A stretch of 24,145 bases of DNA from positions 1 to 24,145 of IMG/VR virus record IMGVR_UViG_3300035438_000093, one strand, 5' to 3'. Positions 15,885 through 21,996 of this stretch are shown here, in pieces; positions within the stretch are counted from its first letter, which is position 1, and every line of letters starts with the position of its first letter. Made by a program: the position numbers and the translations under genes. The notes beneath the pieces are model-generated. The model saw only the letters and a program-made list of their open reading frames with translations. It did not search any database and was not told where the DNA came from. The stretch comes from a virus.

Positions 15885-16912
15885 AGTTTAGACCAAGAAT
15901 AACAAGAGAAGAATTTGAGATAGTAGCACAATTCAGAGCAATACAAAAAGAGTCAAACGACTTAGGACTAAACGATGCTGACGTAAAGCACGGATGGCTT
16001 AAGTCTAAGAAGGCTTCGCTTTTTTTTAAGAACCCAAACTTTAAGGAATCAGAAGAGCAGAACTACGAGCTTATCCGAGAATCCATAATCAAAGAAATTA
16101 AAGAACACTCACCAGTTTATCCTACAATAACACGGAATCCATCAACGGACGGTCACTTATTAGTCATAGACCCTGCTGACATCCACATAGGTAAGCTCTG
16201 CGATGCTTTTGAAGTAGGAGAGGTATATAACAACCAAATCGCAGTACAAAGAGTCTTAGAAGGAGTGCAAGGTATTTTAGACAAAGCAAGCGGATTCCAC
16301 ATTGACAGGATTCTTTTTATAGGCGGCAACGATATCTTGCACATTGATACTCCAAAACGAACTACCACGGCAGGCACTTCTCAGGACACCGATGGAATGT
16401 GGTACAGTAACTTTTTAATCGCAAAAAAACTATATGTTGAGATTCTCGAACAACTTATCAGCGTGGCTGACGTACATTTTACTTTCAATCCCTCTAATCA
16501 CGATTATACACACGGTTTCTTTCTTGCTGATGTTATTCAGACTTGGTTTAAAGATTGCAAGAACATTTCTTTTGACTGCTCTATTGCACATCGAAAAGGC
16601 TTCCAATACGGAAAGAACCTTATCGGCACGACTCACGGAGATGGAGCGAAACAACAAGATTTACCTATATTAATGGCTACTGAATTTCCGGTTGAATGGA
16701 GTGAAACAAAACACAGGTATGTTTACACGCATCACGTTCACCATAAATCCTCAAAAGATTACATTGGGGTCACCGTAGAGTCACTCAGGTCACCGTCCGG
16801 TACTGATAGCTGGCATCATCGCAACGGCTATGCACACGTTCCTAAAGCAGTTGAAGGTTTTATCCACCATAAAGAGTTTGGGCAGTGCTGCCGAATTACT
16901 CACAATTTTTAA
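15881..16912 (+). CDS. calcineurin-like metallophosphoesterase
   Basis: A 343-aa protein with the full set of metallophosphoesterase motifs in order: DIHIGK (100-105), GGND (148-151), NHD (206-208), THGD (251-254) and HVHH (285-288). These supply the two-metal site. The N-terminal 80 residues are charged and helical and probably form an accessory domain. The family includes nucleases, phosphodiesterases and protein phosphatases, so the substrate is unknown; similarity to SbcD/Mre11-type nucleases is possible. It starts by ATGA overlap with the spanin gene and is the last gene of the late block. Confidence 0.8.
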   Translation: MKFRPRITREEFEIVAQFRAIQKESNDLGLNDADVKHGWLKSKKASLFFKNPNFKESEEQNYELIRESIIKEIKEHSPVYPTITRNPSTDGHLLVIDPADIHIGKLCDAFEVGEVYNNQIAVQRVLEGVQGILDKASGFHIDRILFIGGNDILHIDTPKRTTTAGTSQDTDGMWYSNFLIAKKLYVEILEQLISVADVHFTFNPSNHDYTHGFFLADVIQTWFKDCKNISFDCSIAHRKGFQYGKNLIGTTHGDGAKQQDLPILMATEFPVEWSETKHRYVYTHHVHHKSSKDYIGVTVESLRSPSGTDSWHHRNGYAHVPKAVEGFIHHKEFGQCCRITHNF

Positions 16913-16920
16913 TATATTTG
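16913..16920 (+). promoter_or_regulatory. -7-like promoter box after the phosphoesterase gene
   Basis: TATATTTG matches the Bacteroidota -7 consensus TAnnTTTG and starts right after the stop codon. No good -33 TTG is found at the right distance (only CTG at 16888). If used, transcription would begin near 16925, at the CTTCATAGCGT word, and end at the terminator after about 37 bases. Confidence 0.3.
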
Positions 16921-16922
16921 TA

Positions 16923-16961
16923 CTTCATAGCGTAAGAGCCTCCTTAATCGGGGGCTTTTTT
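16923..16961 (+). ncRNA. candidate small RNA with anti-start seed (copy 2)
   Basis: CTTCATAGCGTAA (16923-16935) is followed by GAG and a terminator hairpin. It is perfectly complementary over 13 nt to 22530-22542, across the ERF start codon. Over 10 nt it matches the starts at 17324 and 17505, and over 9 nt the start at 21319. It lies 11 bases after a late-gene stop and just downstream of a TATATTTG box. It shares CTTCATAGCGT and the following GAG with copy 1. Expression is not proven. Confidence 0.35.
16937..16961 (+). terminator. Rho-independent terminator ending the late block
   Basis: AGCCTCC (16937-16943) pairs with GGGGGCT (16950-16956), with one T-G wobble, around a TTAATC loop, followed by a five-T run to 16961. 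It separates the late genes from the early control region. Confidence 0.88.
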
Positions 16962-17257
16962 CGTATCATACTATGATTTTTGTATAGTATATTATACCTA
17001 ATTGGCTATATTCCGACTAAAGTCACATTATATTATACTTTTTGGGGTGTAGTGCCGATAATTCAAAATATACTTTCCGGTAATTGAACAAATTAAACAC
17101 TCATTTACCCTTACTATATGACATAAGTCCTAATAATTACCACTTACTTTGTTACAAAATGTAAAGTGAATATAAAAAATGTTCAAAAACTTTGCGCCTG
17201 AAAGCCTTGTAAAATAAAGGAAACTGAAAAAACTTTAAAAAAAATGCAACTTTTTTG
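16962..17257 (+). other. AT-rich non-coding control region upstream of the early promoter
   Basis: About 300 bases with no convincing gene. It holds ATACTAT/ATAGTAT inverted arms around 16968-16990, a 10-base direct repeat TATATTATAC (16988 and 17029), three copies of GGTAATT in both orientations (17079, 17135 reversed, 17260 within the promoter), and a dyad-like ACTTT...AAAGT with inner TTAC...GTAA (about 17145-17166). Such clustering suggests repressor or activator binding, and the AT-richness could also serve DNA unwinding. No specific regulator gene is recognised in the window. Confidence 0.55.
16988..17038 (+). repeat. 10-bp direct repeat TATATTATAC, two copies
   Basis: Exact copies at 16988-16997 and 17029-17038, start-to-start 41 bases, close to four helical turns. 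The AT-rich composition raises the chance of coincidence, but both lie in the non-coding control region. Confidence 0.5.
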
Positions 17258-17287
17258 TTGGTAATTACGAAAGAGTATCTATATTTG
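17258..17287 (+). promoter_or_regulatory. early promoter, TTG-N19-TATATTTG
   Basis: TTG at 17258-17260, 19 bases, then TATATTTG at 17280-17287 matches the Bacteroidota housekeeping consensus (-33 TTG, -7 TAnnTTTG). It would give a leader of about 32 bases before the ATG at 17324 and probably drives the early operon. A GGTAATT word at 17260-17266 overlaps the spacer, so a repressor could sit on the promoter. Confidence 0.75.
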
Positions 17288-17323
17288 TATATAATTAATT
17301 CACAAACACAAAAAATAAACGCT

Positions 17324-17500
17324 ATGAAAACAATGATTTACAAAGGTTTTAAAGTAACCGAAACAATGCAAGAAGGTGGCGCAACAACAGCAGTTGCTTA
17401 TTTAAATGGTCAAGTGATGTTTGGTACATTCAGTCACGTTGATACGCTTACTGCATTTGAAAAAATGATTGTAAAAATTAACAGCTTTTTAAATAAATAA
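17324..17500 (+). CDS. small early protein, 58 aa
   Basis: First gene after the early promoter. The start at 17324 (MKTMIYKGFKVTETMQ) is chosen because it follows the promoter's expected start of transcription; the longer frame from 17255 would overlap the promoter itself. It is a compact alpha/beta protein with a C-terminal helix. No family is recognised. Its start codon lies in ACGCTATGAA (17319-17328), complementary over 10 nt to the CTTCATAGCGT elements. First genes of phage early operons often counter host functions, but nothing here shows that directly. Confidence 0.7.
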   Translation: MKTMIYKGFKVTETMQEGGATTAVAYLNGQVMFGTFSHVDTLTAFEKMIVKINSFLNK

Positions 17501-17504
17501 CGCT

Positions 17505-17687
17505 ATGAACAAAGAACAACTTTTAGAACTTATCCGCAACGAAGAAGCGGAGCTTTACTTTCAGCTCTTAGAGCAACGAGACGCATTTGGTGCTAATGAT
17601 AGAGGCACAATGCATACGGCAGCGCAATGGTTTGCAATAACAACATTAATTGATAAAATTGAAGAAAATGAAGAACTTAGTAAATAA
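17505..17687 (+). CDS. small early protein, 60 aa
   Basis: Starts 5 bases after the previous stop, again in ACGCTATGAA (17500-17509). It is helical, acidic at both ends (MNKEQLLELIRNEEAELYFQ and IEENEELSK), with a central TMHTAAQWFAITTLID segment. No family is recognised. It overlaps the next gene by 20 bases. Confidence 0.65.
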   Translation: MNKEQLLELIRNEEAELYFQLLEQRDAFGANDRGTMHTAAQWFAITTLIDKIEENEELSK

Positions 17688-17919
17688 ATACGGATTCTTG
17701 TTTCAAGACTTGAATCAGGACGAACGCCAAATTTTAGGCGGTGGCATAGTTGCCGTCTTAGGCTTTAGCTTTTTGATTTGGTTGGCAAGTACAAACACTC
17801 TGCCAGTTCTAGATGCCAAAACACGAAACGAACAAACCTACCAAAAGAAGACCTACAAATTAAACAAGAATTTTAACAAATATGTAAACCGAATCTACAA
17901 TGAAAAATACGGAAAATAA
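17668..17919 (+). CDS. small single-span membrane protein, 83 aa
   Basis: The start is taken at the ATG at 17668 (MKNLVNKYGFLFQ) rather than a TTG at 17650. One membrane segment (GGGIVAVLGFSFLIWLA, about 24-40) follows a short charged N-terminus; the C-terminal 40 residues are very basic (Lys, Asn, Tyr). No function is known. An early phage membrane protein of this kind could act in superinfection exclusion or in membrane attachment of replication, but there is no direct evidence for either. Confidence 0.6.
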   Translation: MKNLVNKYGFLFQDLNQDERQILGGGIVAVLGFSFLIWLASTNTLPVLDAKTRNEQTYQKKTYKLNKNFNKYVNRIYNEKYGK

Positions 17920-18211
17920 ATTTTGGTTTGCTGCGACCTCGCAGAACATCAGCTCACAATTATTACAGGTAGAATGCTACGACCTAAACACGGACGAAAA
18001 AGTAGCTACAATAGAACTAAAATACACATACGATGAGACATCAGAACAATGGACTGTGGAGCATACTGAGTTCCATACCAACCCTACTATCAAAGAAATC
18101 AGCGAGCTTACCGAAGAGCTGCTTGAAAGAGCAAGCAATGAGTTTCACGACTTCTGCTACCAATGCTCAATGTACGAGGAGTATGATGATGAGGAATGGT
18201 GGTGTATTTAG
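17900..18211 (+). CDS. acidic hypothetical protein, 103 aa
   Basis: Overlaps the previous gene by 20 bases. A beta-rich first half (QLLQVECYDLNTDEKVATIE) leads into an amphipathic helix (SELTEELLERASNEFHDF), and the protein ends in a strongly acidic, Trp/Cys-containing tail (CSMYEEYDDEEWWCI). It is small and highly negative, as in many phage host-takeover or DNA-mimic proteins, but the charge alone is not diagnostic. Confidence 0.65.
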   Translation: MKNTENKFWFAATSQNISSQLLQVECYDLNTDEKVATIELKYTYDETSEQWTVEHTEFHTNPTIKEISELTEELLERASNEFHDFCYQCSMYEEYDDEEWWCI

Positions 18212-18296
18212 CCGCCAGCAATATGAGCATTTTTGGACAAACTTTAATTACGATTTATATAACCGCATCTGCGAAATCAAATACTCTGAGCTATGA
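18183..18296 (+). CDS. short hypothetical protein, 37 aa
   Basis: A 37-codon ORF in the +1 frame of the preceding gene's end. Its tail, SRQQYEHFWTNFNYDLYNRI, has a natural-looking aromatic and charged composition. Its stop is embedded in the next gene's start (GCTATGA at 18290). Three consecutive ATG codons (18183-18191) make the exact start uncertain. The open frame extends further upstream, but that part reads as a shadow of the 103-aa gene. Confidence 0.45.
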   Translation: MMMRNGGVFSRQQYEHFWTNFNYDLYNRICEIKYSEL

Positions 18297-18508
18297 AATA
18301 CTTTTGGAAAATGAGAAACGGACAACTGATAGACGTTGACCAAATGAGCGAAACGCATTTAAGAAACTCGCTTAAAATGATGATTAGAAATACTCAGGTA
18401 AAAGCAGCTACAAGAAAACCAATTGGCAATATCGAAGCTAATTTCTTTGAGGCTCAAAATAACGAATACTTAGAAGACGAATTAGCAAATCAATTTTACG
18501 GATTATGA
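18293..18508 (+). CDS. hypothetical protein, 71 aa
   Basis: Starts MKYFWKMRNGQLIDVDQMSE and continues with THLRNSLKMMIRN, a pattern I have the impression of seeing in other phage early regions but cannot name. It is helical and charged, with no membrane segment. The start lies in GCTATGAA, giving 8 nt of complementarity to the CTTCATAGCGT elements, and ends in an ATGA overlap. Confidence 0.65.
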   Translation: MKYFWKMRNGQLIDVDQMSETHLRNSLKMMIRNTQVKAATRKPIGNIEANFFEAQNNEYLEDELANQFYGL

Positions 18509-18651
18509 GATTTAAACTGACATACAAAATAGGACTTGCAATTGTCCAAGAGTGGATATTCACCTCAAAAGGTTTAGCTTACTGGAAAAAAAGAGACCTG
18601 ATTGAGACAGGAAGATTTAATGATGGAAAATTTTTAATAACACCAATATGA
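18505..18651 (+). CDS. short basic protein, 48 aa
   Basis: A 48-codon ORF joined by ATGA overlaps to both neighbours. It is basic (MRFKLTYKIGLAIVQEWIFT ... KKRDLIETGRF) with a mixed alpha/beta pattern. Its linkage directly before the DnaA-like gene suggests a replication-related accessory, but nothing specific is visible. Confidence 0.5.
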   Translation: MRFKLTYKIGLAIVQEWIFTSKGLAYWKKRDLIETGRFNDGKFLITPI

Positions 18652-19100
18652 ACTTTGAACAAGTATTAGAATACATTAAACAAGAAGATTTAGGTTGTAA
18701 GTCAAGAGAGCAGTTTTATGTTTTTAGACGTTTCTATTTAATCAATGCAATTTATCAAACACGCCAATTTACGTTAGCGCAGATAGGTTCGTTTTTCAAT
18801 AGAGACCATTCAACTGTCTTGCACTCCGTCCGGAAGCATCAGGATTTAAAACGTGATAAGTTGTATCAACACATCAACGAAGGTTGCGCTAAATTATTGT
18901 GTGAGCCAATTACGTTCAGTAAACAAAGACGGAATATCTTTGATGATTTAGAAAAAGCAAACAATGTAAGTATGCTAAAACGAATAAAGAGATACTACAA
19001 AGCTGGCTACTACGAGCTGAGTCCAAAGCCAAGCAAGGAGAATTGGGAAAAGATTGGACAACACGTTAAAAATAATTTTCCACAAGACGAACAAAATTAG
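18648..19100 (+). CDS. DnaA domain-IV-like DNA-binding protein
   Basis: A 150-aa protein. Residues 22-66 match the C-terminal DNA-binding domain of DnaA: an N-terminal helix, LAQIGSFF (43-50) and the signature NRDHSTVLHSVRK (51-63), compared with bacterial G-x-RDHTTVLHA-x-RK. No AAA+ domain is present. It may bind DnaA-box-like sites at the phage origin or compete with host DnaA. The C-terminal 80 residues are basic and unknown. It is the first replication-type gene of the operon and precedes the initiator gene. Confidence 0.75.
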   Translation: MNFEQVLEYIKQEDLGCKSREQFYVFRRFYLINAIYQTRQFTLAQIGSFFNRDHSTVLHSVRKHQDLKRDKLYQHINEGCAKLLCEPITFSKQRRNIFDDLEKANNVSMLKRIKRYYKAGYYELSPKPSKENWEKIGQHVKNNFPQDEQN

Positions 19101-19111
19101 ACTTTATTAGT

Positions 19112-19119
19112 TATATTTG
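19112..19119 (+). promoter_or_regulatory. -7-like box before the initiator gene
   Basis: TATATTTG fits TAnnTTTG, and lies in the 121-base gap after the DnaA-like gene. No clear TTG is found 17-23 bases upstream. If active, it would start RNA near 19125, giving a leader of about 95 bases before the ATG at 19222. Confidence 0.35.
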
Positions 19120-19187
19120 TTGATGGGTAAGCAGACCCTAAAAAGACATTTATTTAAACCTCATTTGGCTAGTAGTGCTGCTTCACG

Positions 19188-19207
19188 AAAACCGAATGGG
19201 GTTTTTT
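19188..19207 (+). terminator. weak terminator/attenuator-like hairpin in the initiator leader
   Basis: AAAACC (19188-19193) pairs with GGTTTT (19200-19205) around GAATGG, followed immediately by T. The stem has only two G-C pairs, so the call is tentative. It sits between a -7-like box and the initiator start, a place where attenuation would control replication. Confidence 0.35.
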
Positions 19208-19221
19208 CATTTAAGCAGAAA

Positions 19222-19812
19222 ATGAGCGAAAGAAAAGCAGTAAAATTTTATAGGAGCTATTGGGAGGTAGCTATGCAACTAAACGACAAGGATAGACTTG
19301 CGTTTTACGATGCGCTGATGTTACGTCAGTTTACAGGACAAGAGCCAACTTTAACAGGTATGGCTAACTTTGCCTACATTAGTCAAAAACATTCTATAGA
19401 CGCTCAGGTTAAAGGCTTTGAGGATAAGACTAAGATACCTTTGCAAGGGGGTACGCAAGGGGGTACGAAAGCCCCTTTGGTACAAGTACAAGAGAAAGAA
19501 GAAGAGAAAGAAGAATACACTATAGATTATCAAGCGTTGCTTGACTTCGTGAATACTACTTTTGGACGGAAGATTAAAACTATCAATGATAAGGCTAAAC
19601 GTAATTACAGGAAACTACTCAAAGACGGCTACAAGAAAGAGGACATCCTGAACGCAATGAAGAACTGCAAAGAGAACCAATACCATAAAGATAACAACTA
19701 TCAGTATTGCACTCCGGAGTTTTTTAGTAGAGCTGAGACAATAGATAAATACGCTGACTTGACAATTGTTAATGAAAGTGATAGTATCTTAGCCCACCTA
19801 AATAAACATTAA
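19222..19812 (+). CDS. phage replication initiator (DnaD/Phg_2220_C-like)
   Basis: A 196-aa protein. The start is set at the ATG at 19222 (MSERKAVKFYRSYW). An in-frame ATG at 19123 lies just before the likely start of transcription and adds an unrelated basic tail. The N-terminal domain (about 5-70, FYRSYWEVAMQLNDKDRLAF) resembles the DUF6291-type phage replication domain. A low-complexity linker (75-98, Gly/Glu-rich) follows. The C-terminal domain (100-180, IDYQALLDFVNTTFGRKIKT, KLLKDGYKKEDILNAM) matches the Phg_2220_C domain of initiators that load helicases. The helicase-type ATPase gene follows 1 base later. Confidence 0.7.
   Translation: MSERKAVKFYRSYWEVAMQLNDKDRLAFYDALMLRQFTGQEPTLTGMANFAYISQKHSIDAQVKGFEDKTKIPLQGGTQGGTKAPLVQVQEKEEEKEEYTIDYQALLDFVNTTFGRKIKTINDKAKRNYRKLLKDGYKKEDILNAMKNCKENQYHKDNNYQYCTPEFFSRAETIDKYADLTIVNESDSILAHLNKH
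19443..19483 (+). repeat. tandem 12-mer with inverted half-site inside the initiator gene
   Basis: GCAAGGGGGTAC occurs twice in tandem (19443-19454, 19455-19466). It is followed by CCCCTTTGGTAC (19472-19483), whose first half is the inverted form of AAGGGG. It lies in the linker between the initiator's two domains and is followed by a purine-rich stretch and ATACACTATAGATTATC. The layout resembles iterons of phage origins placed inside the initiator gene, as in lambda O. Confidence 0.45.
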
Positions 19813-19813
19813 T

Positions 19814-20752
19814 ATGCTACTTAAACACGGAGACTCACTTCAGTATTTACTTGATGTAAGAGATGGTAAGATAAAACAAGGTCTTGGACTTGACTGCTTC
19901 TTGGATGAGCATTTAAGATTTAAGCCAAAGCAACTAAACATTATTCTCGGACACGACAATGTCGGAAAAACGTATTGGATAAACTGGTACTTCTTAACCT
20001 TAGCACTTAAACACAATCTCACATTTTGCATTTGGTCAGGCGAGAATCAAAAAGGACAAATCCTTAGAGATATGATTCAGATGTATAGAGGCAAGCACTT
20101 CAGTAAACTTAGCCATTCACAAATCAGCGGAGACCTTGCGTACTTGGAGCAGTTCTTTACATTCATTGATAATGCCAAACTTTACAAACCTGATGAGGTA
20201 CTTGAACTATTTAAGAAAAGCGGAGCTGATGTAGGATTGATAGACCCGTTCACCGGACTTGACCGAGAAATGAGCTTTGCAGGCAATTACGAGTTTATGA
20301 ACCGAGCAAGACAATTTGCTAATCAAACCGGAATGACAATCTATATAAACACGCATCCAAATACGGAGAGTGGTAGAAGCGGAAATTTATATACTGAAGG
20401 AGATTTAAAAGGGCATCTTAAAGCACCTTTGAAAGACCATATTGAAGGCGGTAAGGCTTTTTTAAATCGTTGTGATGATATGATTGTTGTACACCGATTG
20501 ATTAAGCATCCTGAGCATAAATACAAAACTTGGATTCAGGTTGAGAAAGTTAAAGATATGGAAACAGGCGGCAAGCACACGGCAATTGACTCACCAGTTG
20601 TTTGCGACTTTAACAACGGCATTGGCTTTGCAATAAATGGAGTAGACCCTTTAAAGAAGCATCGTCCTAAAGAAGTGCAAAAGCAGATACAAGACGGTAT
20701 TATATCAACATCGGAGAAACTCCGTAATTTAGCCAAACAAAATCCTTTCTAA
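19814..20752 (+). CDS. RecA-fold replicative ATPase, DnaB-helicase-like
   Basis: A 312-aa protein with Walker A GHDNVGKT (46-53), the SGENQ strand (75-79), Walker B VGLIDP (140-145) and INTHPN (178-183), followed by GGKAFLNRCDDMIVVHR (212-228). This is the core of a DnaB/RecA-like hexameric ATPase without the DnaB N-terminal domain or a primase domain. It is the likely replicative helicase, loaded by the initiator encoded directly upstream. The C-terminal 50 residues are basic. The gene ends by TAATG overlap with the next one. Confidence 0.75.
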   Translation: MLLKHGDSLQYLLDVRDGKIKQGLGLDCFLDEHLRFKPKQLNIILGHDNVGKTYWINWYFLTLALKHNLTFCIWSGENQKGQILRDMIQMYRGKHFSKLSHSQISGDLAYLEQFFTFIDNAKLYKPDEVLELFKKSGADVGLIDPFTGLDREMSFAGNYEFMNRARQFANQTGMTIYINTHPNTESGRSGNLYTEGDLKGHLKAPLKDHIEGGKAFLNRCDDMIVVHRLIKHPEHKYKTWIQVEKVKDMETGGKHTAIDSPVVCDFNNGIGFAINGVDPLKKHRPKEVQKQIQDGIISTSEKLRNLAKQNPF

Positions 20753-21054
20753 TGGACATCGGACTCCTACTTATAAAAACACGGACCAATTTATGGTCTA
20801 TTCAGCAAAGAATCAAAACCGCACGGTTGCAAATACTAAAAACAAGACCTGATGCAACTGACTACATCAAAGGCGCAGAACAATCAGAAGAGGAGTTATT
20901 AGAGGCTATCAGCTTTCTTACGAACCTTTACGAACACGCAGTATCAATAAGTCGAGAAAATACAATTCTCGCTACTCGAAACATTGAGCTGAGTAGACAA
21001 AAACACGAACTTGAGCAACAAATTAAATTTAATAATATACACGAACAACTATGA
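20752..21054 (+). CDS. coiled-coil hypothetical protein, 100 aa
   Basis: An all-helical protein with two probable coiled-coil stretches (RTNLWSIQQRIKTARLQI near 11-28, and RNIELSRQKHELEQQIKF near 76-93). No enzyme motif, membrane segment or signal peptide. It overlaps the ATPase gene by one base and the next by ATGA, so it is probably a replication accessory or a structural adaptor. Confidence 0.65.
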   Translation: MDIGLLLIKTRTNLWSIQQRIKTARLQILKTRPDATDYIKGAEQSEEELLEAISFLTNLYEHAVSISRENTILATRNIELSRQKHELEQQIKFNNIHEQL

Positions 21055-21305
21055 AAAAAGAACAAAAGTTAGTCGCACTTTGTGCAGTATTACCAGTCTT
21101 AGCAGACTTCATTGAAGACTTAAACGACAACGGAGTATTTCGCCAAACTCTAAAGAACAAAGCAACGATGTTAATGAAAGAAATTGAAAAGGTAGATAGA
21201 GCCGTTTTAAGAATAGACGAAGCCAATGCCGAGCAGATTTGGAACGACCAAATAAAACTGCAACAATCTTTCAGGAATTGGATTGAAGAAACAATTAAAC
21301 TATAA
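21051..21305 (+). CDS. hypothetical helical protein, 84 aa
   Basis: Starts MKKEQKLVALCAVLPVLADF and continues with RQTLKNKATMLMKEIEKVDR. It is charged, helical and mildly acidic. The pattern is one I loosely associate with small Bacteroidota phage proteins, with no known function. It is joined by ATGA to the coiled-coil gene and followed 13 bases later by the methyltransferase gene. Confidence 0.65.
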   Translation: MKKEQKLVALCAVLPVLADFIEDLNDNGVFRQTLKNKATMLMKEIEKVDRAVLRIDEANAEQIWNDQIKLQQSFRNWIEETIKL

Positions 21306-21318
21306 AAACAAGAACGCT

Positions 21319-21996
21319 ATGAGAGTTTTAATAGCTTGTGAAGAAAGCCAGGCAGTCACAAAAAAGTTTAGGGAGTTAGGACACGAAGCGTTTAGTTGTG
21401 ACATACTACCTTGCAGCGGTGGTCATCCTGAATGGCATTACCAACAGGACGTGTTTAAGGTAATTAATATGGGGTGGGATTTAATGATAGCTCACCCGCC
21501 TTGCACATACCTGGCAGTCAGCGGAGCAGGTTGGATGTATAATAAAGACGGTACTCGAAATGAAGAGAGATACCAAAACCAAATGGATGGTCTTGAGTTT
21601 GTCCACAAATTAATGGATGCACCAATTGCAAGAATAGCCATTGAGAATCCTATTTCAGTTATATCAACATACATTCGAGAGCCTGACCAAATTGTTCATC
21701 CGTGGCAGTTTGGTGATGAAGCGGAGAAATCAACTTGTTTGTGGCTTAAAAATTTACCAATGCTTGTACCTACAAAAATAGTTGGCAAGGGTGAAATGTA
21801 TGAGTGGATTGATGGTAAGACCGGTAAGAAAAAAAGACAGCCTCTTTGGTATTACCAGGCATTAAGTAAATCAAAGACACCTGCTGAAAGACGAACATTA
21901 AGAAGTAAGACATTTGAAGGTATAGCAAGAGCAATGGCATACCAATGGAGTGATGTTAAAATAGGAATACAAAAAACTATTTTTGATGAGGTGTAA
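21319..21996 (+). CDS. C5-cytosine methyltransferase-like protein
   Basis: A 225-aa protein. The start at 21319 (MRVLIACEESQAV) is chosen because an earlier frame start at 21283 lies in the previous gene. It shows an altered motif I (ACEESQAVTKKFRELGHEA), a DIxP segment, motif IV HPPC (59-62, catalytic Cys62) and motif VI ENP (109-111). It is shorter than typical Dcm enzymes and lacks a clear target-recognition region, as is common in this phage family. It could protect phage DNA from restriction. Its ATG lies in ACGCTATGA (21314-21322). Confidence 0.72.
   Translation: MRVLIACEESQAVTKKFRELGHEAFSCDILPCSGGHPEWHYQQDVFKVINMGWDLMIAHPPCTYLAVSGAGWMYNKDGTRNEERYQNQMDGLEFVHKLMDAPIARIAIENPISVISTYIREPDQIVHPWQFGDEAEKSTCLWLKNLPMLVPTKIVGKGEMYEWIDGKTGKKKRQPLWYYQALSKSKTPAERRTLRSKTFEGIARAMAYQWSDVKIGIQKTIFDEV

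Noticed and set aside
16860-16868. TTATCCACC, one mismatch from a DnaA box
   Set aside because: It lies within the phosphoesterase coding sequence (Phe-Ile-His-His) and is isolated, so chance is the simplest explanation.
17178-17216. 12-codon ORF MFKNFAPESLVK in the control region
   Set aside because: Too short, with no coupling to other genes, and it lies upstream of the mapped-looking early promoter.
18223-18339. Alternative 38-aa frame (MSIFGQTLITIYITAS) overlapping the 37-aa and 71-aa genes
   Set aside because: It is a third frame under two better candidates and lacks a coupled start or stop.
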